From NCBI GenBank assembly GCA_026770025.1, contig JAMXDE010000029.1:1-64000 (forward strand): a stretch of 64,000 nt of DNA. The letters run 5' to 3'. The stretch comes from Craspedostauros australis. Taxonomy: Eukaryota; Bacillariophyta; Bacillariophyceae; Mastogloiales; Achnanthaceae. Below the pieces are notes generated by a model. The model saw only the letters and a list, made by a program, of their open reading frames with translations, did no database searches and was not told the DNA's origin. This document shows positions 13,801-24,709 of the stretch, in pieces. Each line of letters begins with the position of its first letter. Within the stretch, counting starts at the first letter, position 1. The position numbers and the translations under genes are program-made.

Positions 13801-15649
13801 CTATGCTCGATCATCCGTTGACTTTCTCGCGGTTGTCGGAGACAGCACCAACGATGAAGATGATGAGGTCTTTGTTGTCGAGATGAAGACCAGGGCCTCG
13901 CGCAAAACCAAGGAGGAGGAGAAGGAGCATCAATTGTCTGTGAAACGCCAATACCAGCTGGATCCCAACTTGCATATCTTTGCAGATTCAGAGAGCGGCA
14001 TCTTTCGGGCATTGATCCGCAAGGAAGGTGAAAGACTCCAGTTGCTCCATCATGCATTCGTCTACGGTGTCAGCGGAGCACTCATGGTGATTGGTAAGTT
14101 CGATGGCATTGGCATTGACTATGTGTGATGAGATCCGGTCCATGCTGCTTCTGCCAATGCACGATGTTCGCATGCTATTGATACCATACTAACTCATTGC
14201 TCACTCTGATACTTGTGTTAATTGACTGGAACTGCATGGCAAGCAGGTGACAGTGGGGCCGAGATCCTCAGATCTGTTGCGACCAGATTCACGCCTGCAT
14301 TGATGGACGCCTATGCCTTGGTGCTTGACGATCTGTACAAGCTTGTGATCGAGTTTGCATACGAAGAAGATTCACCGGGACGAACTCCATCTGAAGATCT
14401 CATGAGGCAGTTCATGTCATCCAATCCGGGCAGTGGCAACTTCGAGGGCAAAGGCTCCTACCTCCCGAACATGTCAGAGGATGACCTCTTCCATCAGCTC
14501 ATGATGTGGAAAGGATGTGAAAATCTCACCTTCCCGGTCCCTCGTGTCAAGACCTTCCTTCCAAAGCTGGCAGCAAGATGGAACATCATGAAGGGTGGTT
14601 CCGATATCATGTCAAGATTGATGGAACAGCACAAGGTGAAGCCCCCAAAAGTCTCCTTCCAATGCGTACTCGTGTCGCGTCTGATGCAACTGATGATGAC
14701 GCTCGTGCACAAGCGAATCCAGATCACGGACAACAGGGCAATCGAGACAAATGCAGATCTCGATCGATCACCATCGTTGATCCATCTTCGGAACAAGATG
14801 AACAAGGAGTGGAGCTACCGTGACTCCCTTGCTGCCATTACCAAACGCCTATCCCACCACTTGGCTGTGGCGTATGCTCAAACCCGACTGGCACACGAAC
14901 CGAATGACAAGATGAGGCTCAGACACATTAAGGAAAAGCTGAATCTCCCCAATGGCATCGAATCATGCCATGTCGGTGAGTTCAAATCGAATGGAGCACC
15001 AGAGACTCGGCAGCCATTGCTTGCCATCCTTGGTAAGCCCCCAGCTGAGAGGACTGCATCAGAGGCATCCTTTGTCGAAAGCTTGTACACAGGGGACCAT
15101 ACCCTTGTGACGGTTCCAAACAAGAGGAGAAGCTGTGTGGTGTGCAAGCAGAAAGTCACATCATATTGCACAGGATGTCATCTGACAGTCTGCGGAGTGG
15201 GCACAACAGCAAAGTCTGCATGGATGGAGAAGTGCGGCATCCCAGGTCGTCTGGCACTGTTGAAGGCATCCACAAAAGATGGGGTTCTGGTGATTCCCAA
15301 CAGATGCCACCACATCCTGCATAGCAGCGACACCAAATGGTGGACGAAGGTTGGGAAAGGAGTGAAGGAGGCTGCTCAACCTGCGGTCGTGGCAGTTCAG
15401 AACGGTCACGAACCAGCTGAAGAATCTGGAACAGATGGCAGGGCAGCAGCAGCAGCAGCAGCAGCAGCAGTCGCAGCAGTAGCACAAGTAACTCAAGAGG
15501 GTGGAGAAGACGAACAGGGCGAAGAAGAATCCCAAGCAAGGCAAGAGGCAGACGAAAGGAAGACAGCAGCAGAGATGAAGAAACGAGCAGCAGCTCGATT
15601 TGCTGCTGAAGAGAAGGCTCGCAGCAAGAAACGACACCGCACAACCTGA
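10848..15649 (+). CDS. DDE-like transposase fused to YqaJ-type nuclease and zinc ribbon
   Basis: Predicted three-exon gene: 10,848-11,833, 12,013-14,093 and 14,247-15,649. Introns of 179 and 153 bp are GTGAGT..AAAG and GTAAGT..GCAG. Splicing keeps frame in both cases and gives 1,489 aa. Start is the ATG at 10,848. Residues 1-80 are strongly acidic. IDDDKVH (about 299-305) and CDRGYG (about 377) look like the first two acidic sites of an RNase-H/DDE core. WFMLRKFCLTSS (about 587), LGHTNE (about 883), VDFLAVV (about 929) and VEMKTR (about 948) match the order of YqaJ motifs, ending in D..ExK. RRSCVVCKQKV..YCTGCHLTVC (about 1,315-1,340) is a PiggyBac-style zinc ribbon. A poly-alanine run from CAG repeats precedes a charged C-terminal helix with a basic KKRHR end. 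Probably a transposon-encoded nuclear protein that cuts and joins DNA. Transposase plus YqaJ is known from ISL2EU-type elements; membership here is inference. The third DDE residue was not located. Confidence 0.72.
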
Positions 15650-16266
15650 GAGCACTCTAGAGAGATCAAAGCCAGCAGTAGGGAAAAGCAGCATCAATAG
15701 CATATCAGCTCACCTACGCAGATGCAACAGATCTGTGCCAGAAGCGAGACAATGACACGAAAATCAAACGGATTATGAACGCGAAAGGCAAACTACGGAA
15801 ATGAAATTAACACGTGAATACACGCGAAAGGCATACCACAAAAATCAAAAATAACACGTGGATACACGCGAAAGGCATAACACAAAAATAAAAATTAACA
15901 CGGGAATACACGTGAAAGGCAGATGAACCAAATGCTCTCGACTGAGATCGTAAGAATTATAAACTCGAGAAAACAAAGAAAACAATTTGTAAACGCAAAG
16001 TAGCGAAAAAAATCGCAAGGTTACTATAGAGCATCTCATGATCAGGAAAACAATTTGAGCAAATTGGAAACAATCCATCGCAACATCTCAATGAAAAAAA
16101 ATGGGATCGCCCCGAAGGGGATCCAACACAACACAACTCTCTATTCCTCACGGAAAGCAAAAAATGAAACACTTGCCACACCAAACCAAAAAACAAACAA
16201 TGATATCACAAGACATGATGAAAAACATGACAAGAAGATGATATTACGTTGAAACGAATAGATGTA
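15650..16266. other. AT-rich intergenic region
   Basis: Downstream of the DDE/YqaJ gene. It contains the 44-bp tandem repeat listed separately and, at 16,106-16,125, a compact inverted repeat (GATCGCCCC, loop GAA, GGGGATC). It is clearly more AT-rich than the gene. No coding frame looks real. If the upstream gene belongs to a transposon, its right end should lie here, but I could not pair a terminus with 10,204-10,847. Confidence 0.5.
15767..15922. repeat. 44-bp tandem repeat, about 3.5 copies
   Basis: The unit is built around CACGTGAATACACGCGAAAG followed by GCATA and an A-rich stretch; copies begin at about 15,811, 15,855 and 15,899, with a degenerate partial copy before them. Each unit carries CACGTG or a close variant plus ACACGCGAAAGGCA. 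It may be a subterminal repeat of a transposon or a 3' regulatory repeat; nothing in the sequence decides. Confidence 0.75.
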
Positions 16267-16318
16267 CTATTTCAGTGAATGACCACCTTTATATGTGGAT
16301 GTGATTCTGTGTGGGTGC

Positions 16319-16980
16319 AGGAGCGAGTGTGACTGCTCCAGTTGGTGTGGATGGCTGCTCCAGTTGCTGAGGATGGCATTCTGTGTGCGTGCATGGACGA
16401 GAGCGGCTGCTTCAGTTGGTGTGGATGGCTGCTCCAGTTGCTGAGGATGTGATGCTGAGTGAGTGCATGGACGAGGGCGACTGCTCCAGTTGGTGTGGAT
16501 GGCTGCTCCAGTTGCTGAGGATGTGATGCTGAGTGAGTGCATGGACGAGGGCGACTGCTTCAGTTGGTGTGGATGGCTGCTCCAGTTGCTGAGGATGTGA
16601 TGCTGAGTGAGTGCATGGACGAGGGCGACTGCTTCAGTTGGTGTGGATGGCTGCTCCAGTTGCTGAGGATGTGATGCTGAGTGAGTGCATGGACGAGGGC
16701 GACTGCTCCAGTTGGTGTGGATGGCTGCTCCAGTTGCTGAGGATGTGATGCTGAGTGAGTGCATGGACGAGAGCGGCTGCTCCAGTTGGTGTGGATGGCT
16801 GCTCCAGTTGCTGAGGATGTGATGCTGAGTGAGTGCATGGACGAGGGCGACTGCTTCAGTTGGTGTGGATGGCTGCTCCAGTTGCTGAGGATGTGATGCT
16901 GAGTGAGTGCATGGACGAGGGCGACTGCTCCAGTTGGTGTGGATGGCTGCTCCAGTTGATGCAGATGCCTGTTTCAGTGG
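16319..16980. repeat. 74-bp minisatellite, nine copies
   Basis: Units starting CTGCTCCAGT or CTGCTTCAGT are found at 16,333, 16,407, 16,481, 16,555, 16,629, 16,703, 16,777, 16,851 and 16,925, each exactly 74 bp apart. The first unit and the last edge are diverged. All three minus-strand frames are stop-free in the unit, so a 254-codon frame runs through it with a period of 74 residues per three units. Composition is Ser/His/Pro/Thr-only, so I treat it as non-coding. The words GTTGGTGTGGATGG and GAGTGAGTGCATGG resemble words in the left-end satellite. Confidence 0.95.
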
Positions 16981-17944
16981 ATGTGGATGGCATGCGGTGT
17001 GGATGCACGAATGCTTGGATGGGGATGGCATGAATCAATGGATGCGGATGTGATGATGAGGGCTGGCCTTTCCAGACAGGTTTTGTGCTGTGGATGTTGA
17101 TGCTGTGTTTTTCTTTGCTGGTGTGGTCGCTTTCTTTGTTGCTTTTGCTGTCGCTTTGTCTTCGCTTTTTTCGTTGCGGTGCCGTTGGCTTTTCGTCTTC
17201 TGCCCATCCTTCCGCCTTGATGTGCAATGGACATGAACAATGACGCAAACCCAGACCGAAACAAACCAAGATGGTTGTTCTGGGCCACCCAAAACCGATG
17301 ACATTCATTGGCGCAGAAACCGGACACAACTGTCCAACCCAGAACCTGGATACCGCTATCTGTCACTGCAGACACCAAAACGACTCTTTTCACATAACGG
17401 TGCGATTTTGTTTTTTTTTCAACGCCTCGATGAAATTTGTTTGAAATCGAGTGTAACATGTGGAAGACGTCTCATTCAGCTTGAAAACGATCAAAACACG
17501 ACCGAGATGGACGCCGAGCGCAACCAGAGGAGAAGAATCGGAACCACCTCATCTACACGTGGAGGTGGGACGTCCTCCCGCATCTGTCAGTCTGAACGTC
17601 GACTTGCATGTAGACGTAGCAAAGCAACCTTGAAGGCAACTGTACTAAAGTAACATAGTAGAAATATATGCATTACTATTACCATTATCGATCTTCCACA
17701 TGCATAGGAGAAGTATAGATCAGCTAGTGTCGAAGGAGAGGCATTTGTGTATTATTCGTGCTCACATCAAGTGCTGCATGCGTGCGCTGCAATTTGGCAC
17801 TAGTCTGTAAAGCACAGCAACCAGAAGTAAATTTGCGGTTGCAACGTCCGTATGTATCGCGTAGAGCAAAAACCGTGTTGTTTTCACGCAGTGGGGTGTC
17901 ATGTTTGCGTTGGGGTCTGTTTTTTTGCCATCTGGACCCCTCCT
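16981..17944. other. Intergenic, no supported gene
   Basis: Mixed-composition sequence between the minisatellite and the presumed left end of Harbinger A. There are short frames on both strands, one of 137 codons on plus at 17,240-17,653 and a Lys/Ala-rich one on minus near 17,035-17,304. None has a recognisable domain, and the two overlap, so neither is annotated. It could contain a decayed exon. Confidence 0.4.
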
Positions 17945-17994
17945 GAGAGGCCGGAGAAGTGCTTTTAAAAGCACCTGGGAAGCGCGGTAAAGAC
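17945..17994 (+). repeat. Left inverted end of Harbinger A
   Basis: Reads GAGAGGCC, then the palindrome GTGCTTTTAAAAGCAC, then GGGAAGCGCGGTAAA, going inward. Each block recurs inverted in the same order near 24,033-24,079. Just outside, GGTCTGTTTTTTTG at about 17,914 may correspond to GGTGATTTTTTTGG on the inverted right flank, which would move the true terminus outward. Confidence 0.65.
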
Positions 17995-19062
17995 ACCACA
18001 TGTGTCGATTTGTACTTTATTCACGCTTGAAGCGTGTTGTGCCGTGCTTTGTTCGTTCGGATCATCGACTCATGCGACTACTAGAGCACGCCTTTCCCGT
18101 GTCGGCGTGATGTTGCGCTTGTTGATGTGCGTGCCTGGCGATGTCCAACACTGTGTGAACGTGCCAATGACGTCCACTTTGCACTCCTTCCATCCCCTCG
18201 TGTCTGCTCCAAGGCATCCCCATTCCCAGACACGCGACGTCACATTGCCTCCTTTCCGCTGTGACAGCCCTTCAGCTCAATCGCCCCTTGCTTTTCAAGA
18301 GGGTCCTTGCTTCGCATTCGTTGTTCGTGCTGGTGCATGTCTTCGTGCCGGAACAACTCTCGAACGCGTGGGGGTGTTTTTTTTTTTTTTGCGCCACAAT
18401 TCATTGCTGCGCAGCACTCCAACAAACATGCATCGTCTCATCATACTCTTGCCCAGTGTACTTCGGTTCTTCACTCGTCACTCTCCACACCCGTGACGAA
18501 AGTGAGCATGTTCGTTCGCAGGGGGGTAGGCAGCATCATGTCCTCCCTTTCCTGTCCTGATAGGCACGCGTCATTGCGTGATGAACCCTGCTCGTGTCGC
18601 TTCCCTGCTCGTGTCGCTCTCATCGTCGGCTGTTGCTGTGAACATCCTCCCACCCCTCCGCTGAACGTGCGTGTGATTGCACAGTCCAGATGTTTCTCTG
18701 GTGATTTCGTTCGTTTCATTAGGACACACTCGGATTGTTTTGCGCAAGCAACAGTGTCTGGTTGCCTAGTCCATCCTCTTTTCATCCAGGAAGCATGTCG
18801 CCCCATGGGGACGAACGTCCTTACCCGTTCTCCACACTGCACTGTCAGTGGGTCCGAGATGCATTTTTTGACAAATAGTGTTCCCCACAGTAAAGCATAG
18901 CACTTACACGATGAACCAGTCAGTGTGATGCTGTGCTCGCGTTTTTTCAAACCAGGACACCAAACACGAACTCACTACAACAGACAAGGGAGGACATCTA
19001 CGATTATAATTTAATGCTCGTTAAATTCTGGCTATTTGTTTGTACTAGGTGGGATGCGCTAA
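17995..19062. other. Non-coding part of Harbinger A, 3' of the transposase
   Basis: About 1.07 kb between the left inverted end and the transposase stop codon. It includes a pure T-run at about 18,378-18,389. Plus-strand frames of 164-197 codons overlap each other in different phases and have no recognised domain. I see no gene here. Confidence 0.5.
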
Positions 19063-20238
19063 TTAGTGTGTGTGTTGTGCATCTGCACGGGCGATGGCAC
19101 GTTCGCGTGCTTCTTGCATCGCGACAACCACGTCAAACGAGGGGAAGCCGTTGCTCAATTCAATTTGCGTCACGATGGCAACCGTGTTGAATGCAAGGCG
19201 ATGCTTGTCCACGTGGTGCCGCCACTTCAGGTGCATGCATTGCCAGTGCTTGATTCGCCTGTTGACCGTTTCGTGGCGGCACCGCATGATCCCATCCGCG
19301 CGAAAAGTTGGGGGGAACACACAAGGGTCCCCACGGTATCCGGCGTCTGCGACGACGACTTCGTGTTGCACTAATTTCGGTTTCAGACCCAGACGGAAGA
19401 TCGAAAGATCGTTCAACAGGCCACACGGGAAAGGACCATTCGCCCAAACGATCTCACCAGTGGAAATCGCAACAGCCAACTCATAGCGCACACCAGAGGC
19501 GCGAAACTTGAACGAGTACCACTTCTGGCTAAACGGTTTGGGTTCGGTGATTCGCATGTCAGTCCCGTCCACAGTGACAAGAGCTTTTGCATCGTGACTT
19601 GCGCCAACGAAACGACGGTTCCAGACAATCTGTCAATGGGAGCGGTACCAGGAAAAATCAGAACCATGTGTGAGTGAATGGAGTGAACAGAATTTTGTGT
19701 CGTAGTTCGGGTGTGCGAATTTATTAGTACTTACAATGCGATCCTTAACGGTTTCAACGGCTTCCATCATTAGCCACATCCATTTCCGAAGTGTTTTGGC
19801 AGAACACTTGCACATGGTGGCAAGGGCAGTCTCAGACACGTACAGACGAAGAAACGCGCACGTCCACAGGAGATGTTTCGGTTTCGCCGTGAGTGGCAGA
19901 GCTCGCGCATGACAGAGCTCGTTCCACAAGATGTGCACGATGTCAGGATGCGTTCCGAAAACGGATGCGAACTGTCGCAGTGCCTCCCTGGAAAGGTTGT
20001 TCGTGTCCAAGCCTCTTGGGCGTGACCCAATCAGCCCGAACCCCAGGGTGGCAAATGTTCCACTTGGTAGAAGCATTCTCGTGTTGTTGCGAATTATGAG
20101 CTCTTGTGCAACTAGAAATGTCAAAATGAGGCGAAAAACAACAATGTCAACAAGTAACCGTTGAGCTAGTACAAATTGTGCGCAAATCAACTGCAACTTG
20201 CCAATGACGAAACGAGCTTTTCTTGTGGGGCTTCGCAT
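19063..20238 (-). CDS. PIF/Harbinger transposase (DDE_Tnp_4), element A
   Basis: Two exons on minus: 20,238-19,735 and 19,629-19,063. The 105-bp intron begins GTAAGT and ends ACAG. Splicing is in phase and gives 356 aa. The N-terminal part is hydrophobic and helical; a helix-turn-helix-like stretch lies at about residues 95-160. The catalytic triad is visible: VDGTD (D189), VADAGYRG (D263) and RHETVNRR (E288). This order and spacing are those of PIF/Harbinger transposases, which cut DNA at element ends in the nucleus and need a Myb/SANT-like partner. The divergent gene at 21,940 is the likely partner. No stop or frameshift interrupts it, so it may still be functional. The start at 20,238 is the first ATG in frame; an upstream exon cannot be excluded. 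Confidence 0.88.
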
Positions 20239-21939
20239 GCTCTCCAGCTACAGTGGTTGTTCCGTGCTTTGCTGTGGGGAAGCCAATCAAGCGAGGGCGT
20301 TCTTCCAGATTAATCGCAGAGAAGTCGAACAAAGTGTACGGTTGTCCTCCAATGCTTCGCCCACTTGTGCTTCGTTGTGACCAAGGTACCAAGCAAGGCA
20401 GGATTCAACGGACGAAACATCCAATGAATTCCTGCGTTGCCGTATGTAGCGTAATGATCAGGGGCACATCCACGACTTCGTGGGAGGCTCTCTTGGACGA
20501 ACGTGCGCGCTGCTCCGTTCGCCCGGCACTGCAAGCAAGCACGCTCTGGAGGGGAAGCAAACGAGTATCGAGCTGAATGCCCTCCAGTGTGCTGTATCAT
20601 TCTTGCACGCGTGCTGTTGTGCTCTATCTGGGGAGCCCGCAGTTCACCTTGCGCTCAACACGAACAATCATGGACATACAGCCATGGATAGACAACGTCG
20701 GACCGCGCACTGTGGTGGAGTCTTACCCTTGTCGTGAATCGGTCTTGTACTAGTCGTGCTCACGTCGTGCTCACGTCGTGCTGAAGTCGCGTCCCTTGCT
20801 CGTCTCCTTGCTCGTCACTTGCTCGTCCCCTTGCTTGTCACTTGCACGTCCCCTTGCTCGTCGATTTCTGAAAAATCGACACCTCCCTTACCGCACTTTA
20901 CTTATAGAGAGATGTCGCAGTATCGTAGGTGATCAGTCTGGAGTCGCCGCGATGCAAATCTCTGTTATCAACTGTGTTTCAGAATGATGTTGCAATCAAG
21001 ATCGAATACGTGTGCTACCATGGTATAGATCGTACGCTTACATTCATGCATTCTAATCTTTGAAAAGTGCACTCTATCGCCCTTGAACATACAACTAGAC
21101 TAGACATGGTAGTATGGCCCATTTCGCAACATGTCGCACCGACAAAACCGCGGTAATTGCGAGAAATTTGGTTGTCACTTGCGCGTCCCCTTGCTCGTCA
21201 CTTGCGCGTCCCCTTGCTCGTCGATCCGGTCCTCTGTCGTGTCTGTCGCATGTCCATGTCGTGCTTGTCGCAGGTCGATGTCATGTCGGTGTCTGTCCCG
21301 ACGTGTTGCACATGGTGAAACACACGCCAGCCTCACGTCAATGTCCCGTTGGCTCCCCACAAACGAACTCCCCATGTCGTTCCTCACGAAACACATGGCA
21401 ACGTGCCAACACGCCAGTGTACTTACATGTGTATACTCCGAGAGAGTGTCGCACACGACAGAAGACCCATGTTTCTCCACCATCGTCGACTAACAGGAGC
21501 AAATCAAATAGATACGTTGAGCGTTGAATCTAGACCAACGCTAGACATACACTTATACTCGTAGGGGTATAGTTCTTGATGCTTATAGGAAACATCTATG
21601 TTTATTCAATGTATACATTCATTGCATTTTAAATAAATCAAAACGGATATACTATGGGATCTTCCAGGCAAAACGGATGCGTTGAACTATAGTAAGGCAG
21701 AGTAGACGTCTACGTATCCCGTGTTTTTGTGTTTCGCATTATCACGCTGCAACGCGGTGATCGATTGCTCCACGGATCCTCCCAGCGTGCGTGCTCCACA
21801 GCGCAAGGCACCGGTTCATCACACGTCGCACACGAACTCCTCAGGTTGCCGCGGAATGGAGCGAAGTCTTCCTCTCACAAATGACGTTCATACTCCATCG
21901 ATCACTCGTTCACGATTAAAAAGTAAGTGCCGATACAAC
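20239..21939. other. Divergent intergenic region of Harbinger A
   Basis: About 1.7 kb between the two divergently transcribed genes, so it should contain both promoters. It has two clusters of short direct repeats built on CTTGCTCGTC and CACTTGCGCGTCCCCTTGCT: 20,748-20,870 and 21,172-21,227 (period 23 bp in the second). Similar words in both clusters suggest binding sites or simple slippage. Frames here overlap in several phases and none is convincing. A possible non-coding first exon of the plus gene could end at AAAAAGTAAGT near 21,922. Confidence 0.45.
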
Positions 21940-23848
21940 ATGCCACGAAAAGCTGCTCCCACGAAGCACGACAGTTGTGATGGAGCGGAGTGGAACGAGC
22001 AGCTGTACTCCCAGATCCGCGAATTGAGGGCGAAGATCGAGAGCGGCGAAATTCCGATGGAAAAGACCGCGAGGAATGTGTGGAAAGAGAATCTCGATTT
22101 GGCATTCCTGTCCAGGCGCAACTTCGCTCGGAACCTTCGGAAATTGCGAAATTCAGTGAAGAGAAGCCGCGAGAAGGAGGCAACTGAGGCCGGTACGTGA
22201 CTTGAAGTGCATGCCTGAAATTGTCATTTGTTACTCGTTTATTCACGACATCATTTCTCACCCTTCTCAGTGCGCATGGATACGAAATTCTCTCCCAACG
22301 TTTCCGATCTTGTCGCGAACGCAACTTCGTACAAAGATCAATTTGACAAAGCGATCAAAAAAGTATCAACGCAGCAACCCGAAGACGCGAAGGAAACCAT
22401 GGACGCTTTTTCGCGCATGGCCTACAGCCCGGCACCCACCGCTCCAACCGCGATGCCAACAACAGCCCGTCCCTCCGCCGAACCAAACACGGCGCACATG
22501 GCATCACCCATCCCCACCCATCCACCACCAACCCCAAGACCTCTCTACCACGCCATGGACACGATGACTGCTGCTCGTACTGAGCCCTCGTCTGTTCATG
22601 TCCCTCCACCGCATGTGGCTTCTCCTCCTGCTGCTCCTCCTGGCTTTGCTGCAAGTCGTGGCATGCTGGTGACGAACACTGTTACTGGGACACCCTTGCA
22701 AGAGGGCCCCAGTCGTGCGCGTGCGATCGAAACGTGGATGAACAAGAACACCGAAATTTTCTTGCCCGCTGTTCGCCACGTGTACTCCCCAGCCGGTCGT
22801 GGGGAGGTGTTCGAAATCACGTTCGAGCTGCCTGGCGGGACTTGCTACGGCGATGTGAACGTGCTCATCAAGGAGCACGGGCGCGTGTTGGAGGTGAGAA
22901 TCACGCAAAACCAAGAACTCGCATCATCCGCTGCCACGGACAACGAGCTGCTTGAGCGCCTGAACGAAACGGTTCCTTCGCTCCTCAAGATTCGTTCTTT
23001 CCGCGGGCAACGCGAACGCAGCGAATCATGCGCGTTGGCAGTTCGCAACATGTGTCGTGGGCACCCGCAGCCTGCCCGTGTGCACAAGGAGTTCTTGCCA
23101 ATCCAAGTCAGTGACCGGTTTGAAATGACCTCCGACCAAGCCATGCATGGGATTGATTTTATCAATCCTTCTGTTGGCATCAATGATCGGGAGAGCGATG
23201 TGCACACTGATGCGCCCCTGCTGATCGTGCGCATGGTGCCGGTTTACAGCGCGAGCCCAGTCACCCATTGCGCCACCAACTTGGCGCGTTACAGGCGAAC
23301 AGAGAGGCATAGCAAACTTAAGCTGAACTCTGGTGCTCACCTGAGAGAGGATGACTACAGTTCGTCCGATGACGAGTGCACATTTTCCCGTCCTGCTCCT
23401 GTTCGCATGACGATTGCTCGTGGTCGCAAAGCTACCGGATCAGGGCATTCTGCAAAGGTAAGTGTTGTCAATACCGGTTTTGTCTTCTGTTCTTCACAAC
23501 TCCCACTTGTTCACTCACACATCCTTGCGTTGTTGCTTTTTCACTGCGCAGTACGCTCGTCAACCATCTCGTGTGACTGTTGGTTCGATGGACATGCCTG
23601 CTCGTGCTTCCCGCCGCGCGGCTGCTCGCAGACGTGCTCGTCACGCTGATATTCCTGACCCCGTCGTGGTGCCTTCCGCTGTTCTCTCCAGCGCCAGCAA
23701 CCAGCGTTGCACCAAAGTCAGGCGCAGGAAGCGTGTGCCCGAGTTGATTAAGATTGACTGCGAGTCAGACAGCGACGGCCAGGAGGAGGTCAACCTGCCA
23801 TCGGCGAGCCTCAAGAGTGAGGGGGACGAGACCACACAGACTGAGTAA
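21940..23848 (+). CDS. Harbinger A partner protein, 578 aa
   Basis: Three exons: 21,940-22,192, 22,271-23,457 and 23,552-23,848. Introns are GTACGT..TCAG (78 bp) and GTAAGT..GCAG (94 bp); frame is preserved. Residues about 15-80 (WNEQLY..IESGEIP..WKENLDL..RRNFARNLRKLR) form a basic helical module whose pattern recurs in the partner protein of Harbinger B at 29,992. A Pro/Ala-rich linker follows. Residues about 190-250 (VFEITFELPGG, DVNVLIKEHGRVLEVRI) look like a beta-sandwich of Hsp20/p23 type; this fold call is inference. The C-terminal exon is Arg-rich (SRRAAARRRARH, KVRRRKR) and then acidic, suggesting nuclear entry and DNA contact. By analogy with other PIF/Harbinger elements it should be the DNA-binding or import partner of the transposase. 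No database family is certain. Confidence 0.7.
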
Positions 23849-24032
23849 GAGTGGAGCGAGTCCCATGCAGCACGAACAACCAACATAACATAACTAGTGA
23901 CCAACCGTAATACCATGTTCACACTACGTCGATGAACTGTCTATGGGAGTACCTTCTAGATTGTGAACATGTTATACGATGACTACTTGGACTACCAATG
24001 GAGTCCCATCGGAAAACGACGCCGAAAACGTA
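23849..24032. other. Harbinger A, 3' flank of the partner gene
   Basis: Short non-coding stretch between the partner-gene stop and the right inverted end. It holds a direct or inverted pair around GTTCACA/TGTGAAC (GTTCACACTACG near 23,918 and TTGTGAACATG near 23,960). No gene is seen. Confidence 0.4.
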
Positions 24033-24138
24033 TTTACCGCGCTTCCCCTGGTGCTTTTCAAAGCATTTTTGGGCCTCTCGGATCACCCGAAGTGCTTTCA
24101 AAAGCACCTCCGCTAGAGAAAGTGCCTTCAAAGGCACC
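24033..24138 (-). repeat. Right inverted end of Harbinger A with three palindromes
   Basis: Inverted counterpart of 17,945-17,994: TTTACCGCGCTTCCC, then GGTGCTTTTCAAAGCA, then GGCCTCTC. Beyond it lie two more near-perfect palindromes, GTGCTTTCAAAAGCAC (about 24,092) and GTGCCTTCAAAGGCAC (about 24,122). The extra units are absent at the left end. The run ends about 20 bp before the terminus of element O. Confidence 0.65.
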
Positions 24139-24158
24139 AAAAAAATCACCATGGATAT

Positions 24159-24326
24159 GAGCCCCCCGAGTGAGTCGATCAAGACCTTGAAATGAAAAGT
24201 CTTATCGGATTTCTGGGATTTTCAAACTAAGCACATATTCGCAATCCTTGTAGTCTCTTTATGTATAATAGAACCTTTCAGATTGTAGTTAGTTTCATTT
24301 TAAGTTTTATGGATCAATCAATGTGT
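24159..24326 (+). repeat. Left terminal inverted repeat of element O
   Basis: The outer 26 bp are identical to the inverted right end. Farther in, homology is patchy but clear: blocks such as CTAAGYACATATTC, CAATCCT and TTTTAAGTTTTATGGA recur in the same order in the right arm. Strong conservation of only the outer bases suggests a transposase-recognition end plus older subterminal sequence. Confidence 0.85.
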
Positions 24327-24652
24327 TTAGTCTAGTCGCGTGAATCCAACAGCACAAAATTCGTTTGTTTCTGCCGAAGGTTCGATGATGTTCTCAAGTA
24401 TTTATCGTCTGGTGATCAGTCACGAACTTGCTTCCGAAGGTCTCAGTCGTTTGGTACACGTTAATTACACGTTAGCATGTGGCGCATGATTCCACATTCT
24501 GCTCGTCACAAAACACGTGACACAAAACACATCACACAAAACACATCATCCCCATCATTTTGCAAAATCGCGCCACACTTTCGCTCCGTTTCACAACTTT
24601 CCTCGCCAATGGCATGCACACTCGCTCTTTCGCTCAATGCCCGTTCTTGTCA

Positions 24653-24709
<57 letters not shown>

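Larger units (their letters stand above)
17945..24138. mobile_element. PIF/Harbinger element A
   Basis: Autonomous-looking element of about 6.2 kb. A DDE_Tnp_4-type transposase is on minus (19,063-20,238) and a partner gene diverges from it on plus (21,940-23,848), the usual two-gene plan of PIF/Harbinger. Imperfect inverted ends are visible: GAGAGGCC, GTGCTTTTAAAAGCAC and GGGAAGCGCGGTAAA at 17,945-17,991 match the reverse complement of 24,033-24,079. The right end has about 55 bp more, with two further GTGCYTTYAAARGCAC palindromes. A 3-bp target duplication could not be fixed, so the exact limits are uncertain and the outermost bases may lie outside this span. Confidence 0.75.

Noticed and set aside
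15156-15703. Leu/Cys-rich minus frames opposite exon 3
   Set aside because: They are the shadow of the CAG/poly-alanine and Lys/Glu-rich coding strand.
16267-17031. 254-codon minus frame
   Set aside because: All three frames of the 74-bp unit are open, so a long frame is expected by chance; composition is low-complexity.
17240-17653. 137-codon plus frame
   Set aside because: No domain, overlaps comparable minus frames, no splice or start context that favours it.
18002-18900. Overlapping 164-197-codon plus frames
   Set aside because: Different phases of the same region, low-information composition, no motif.
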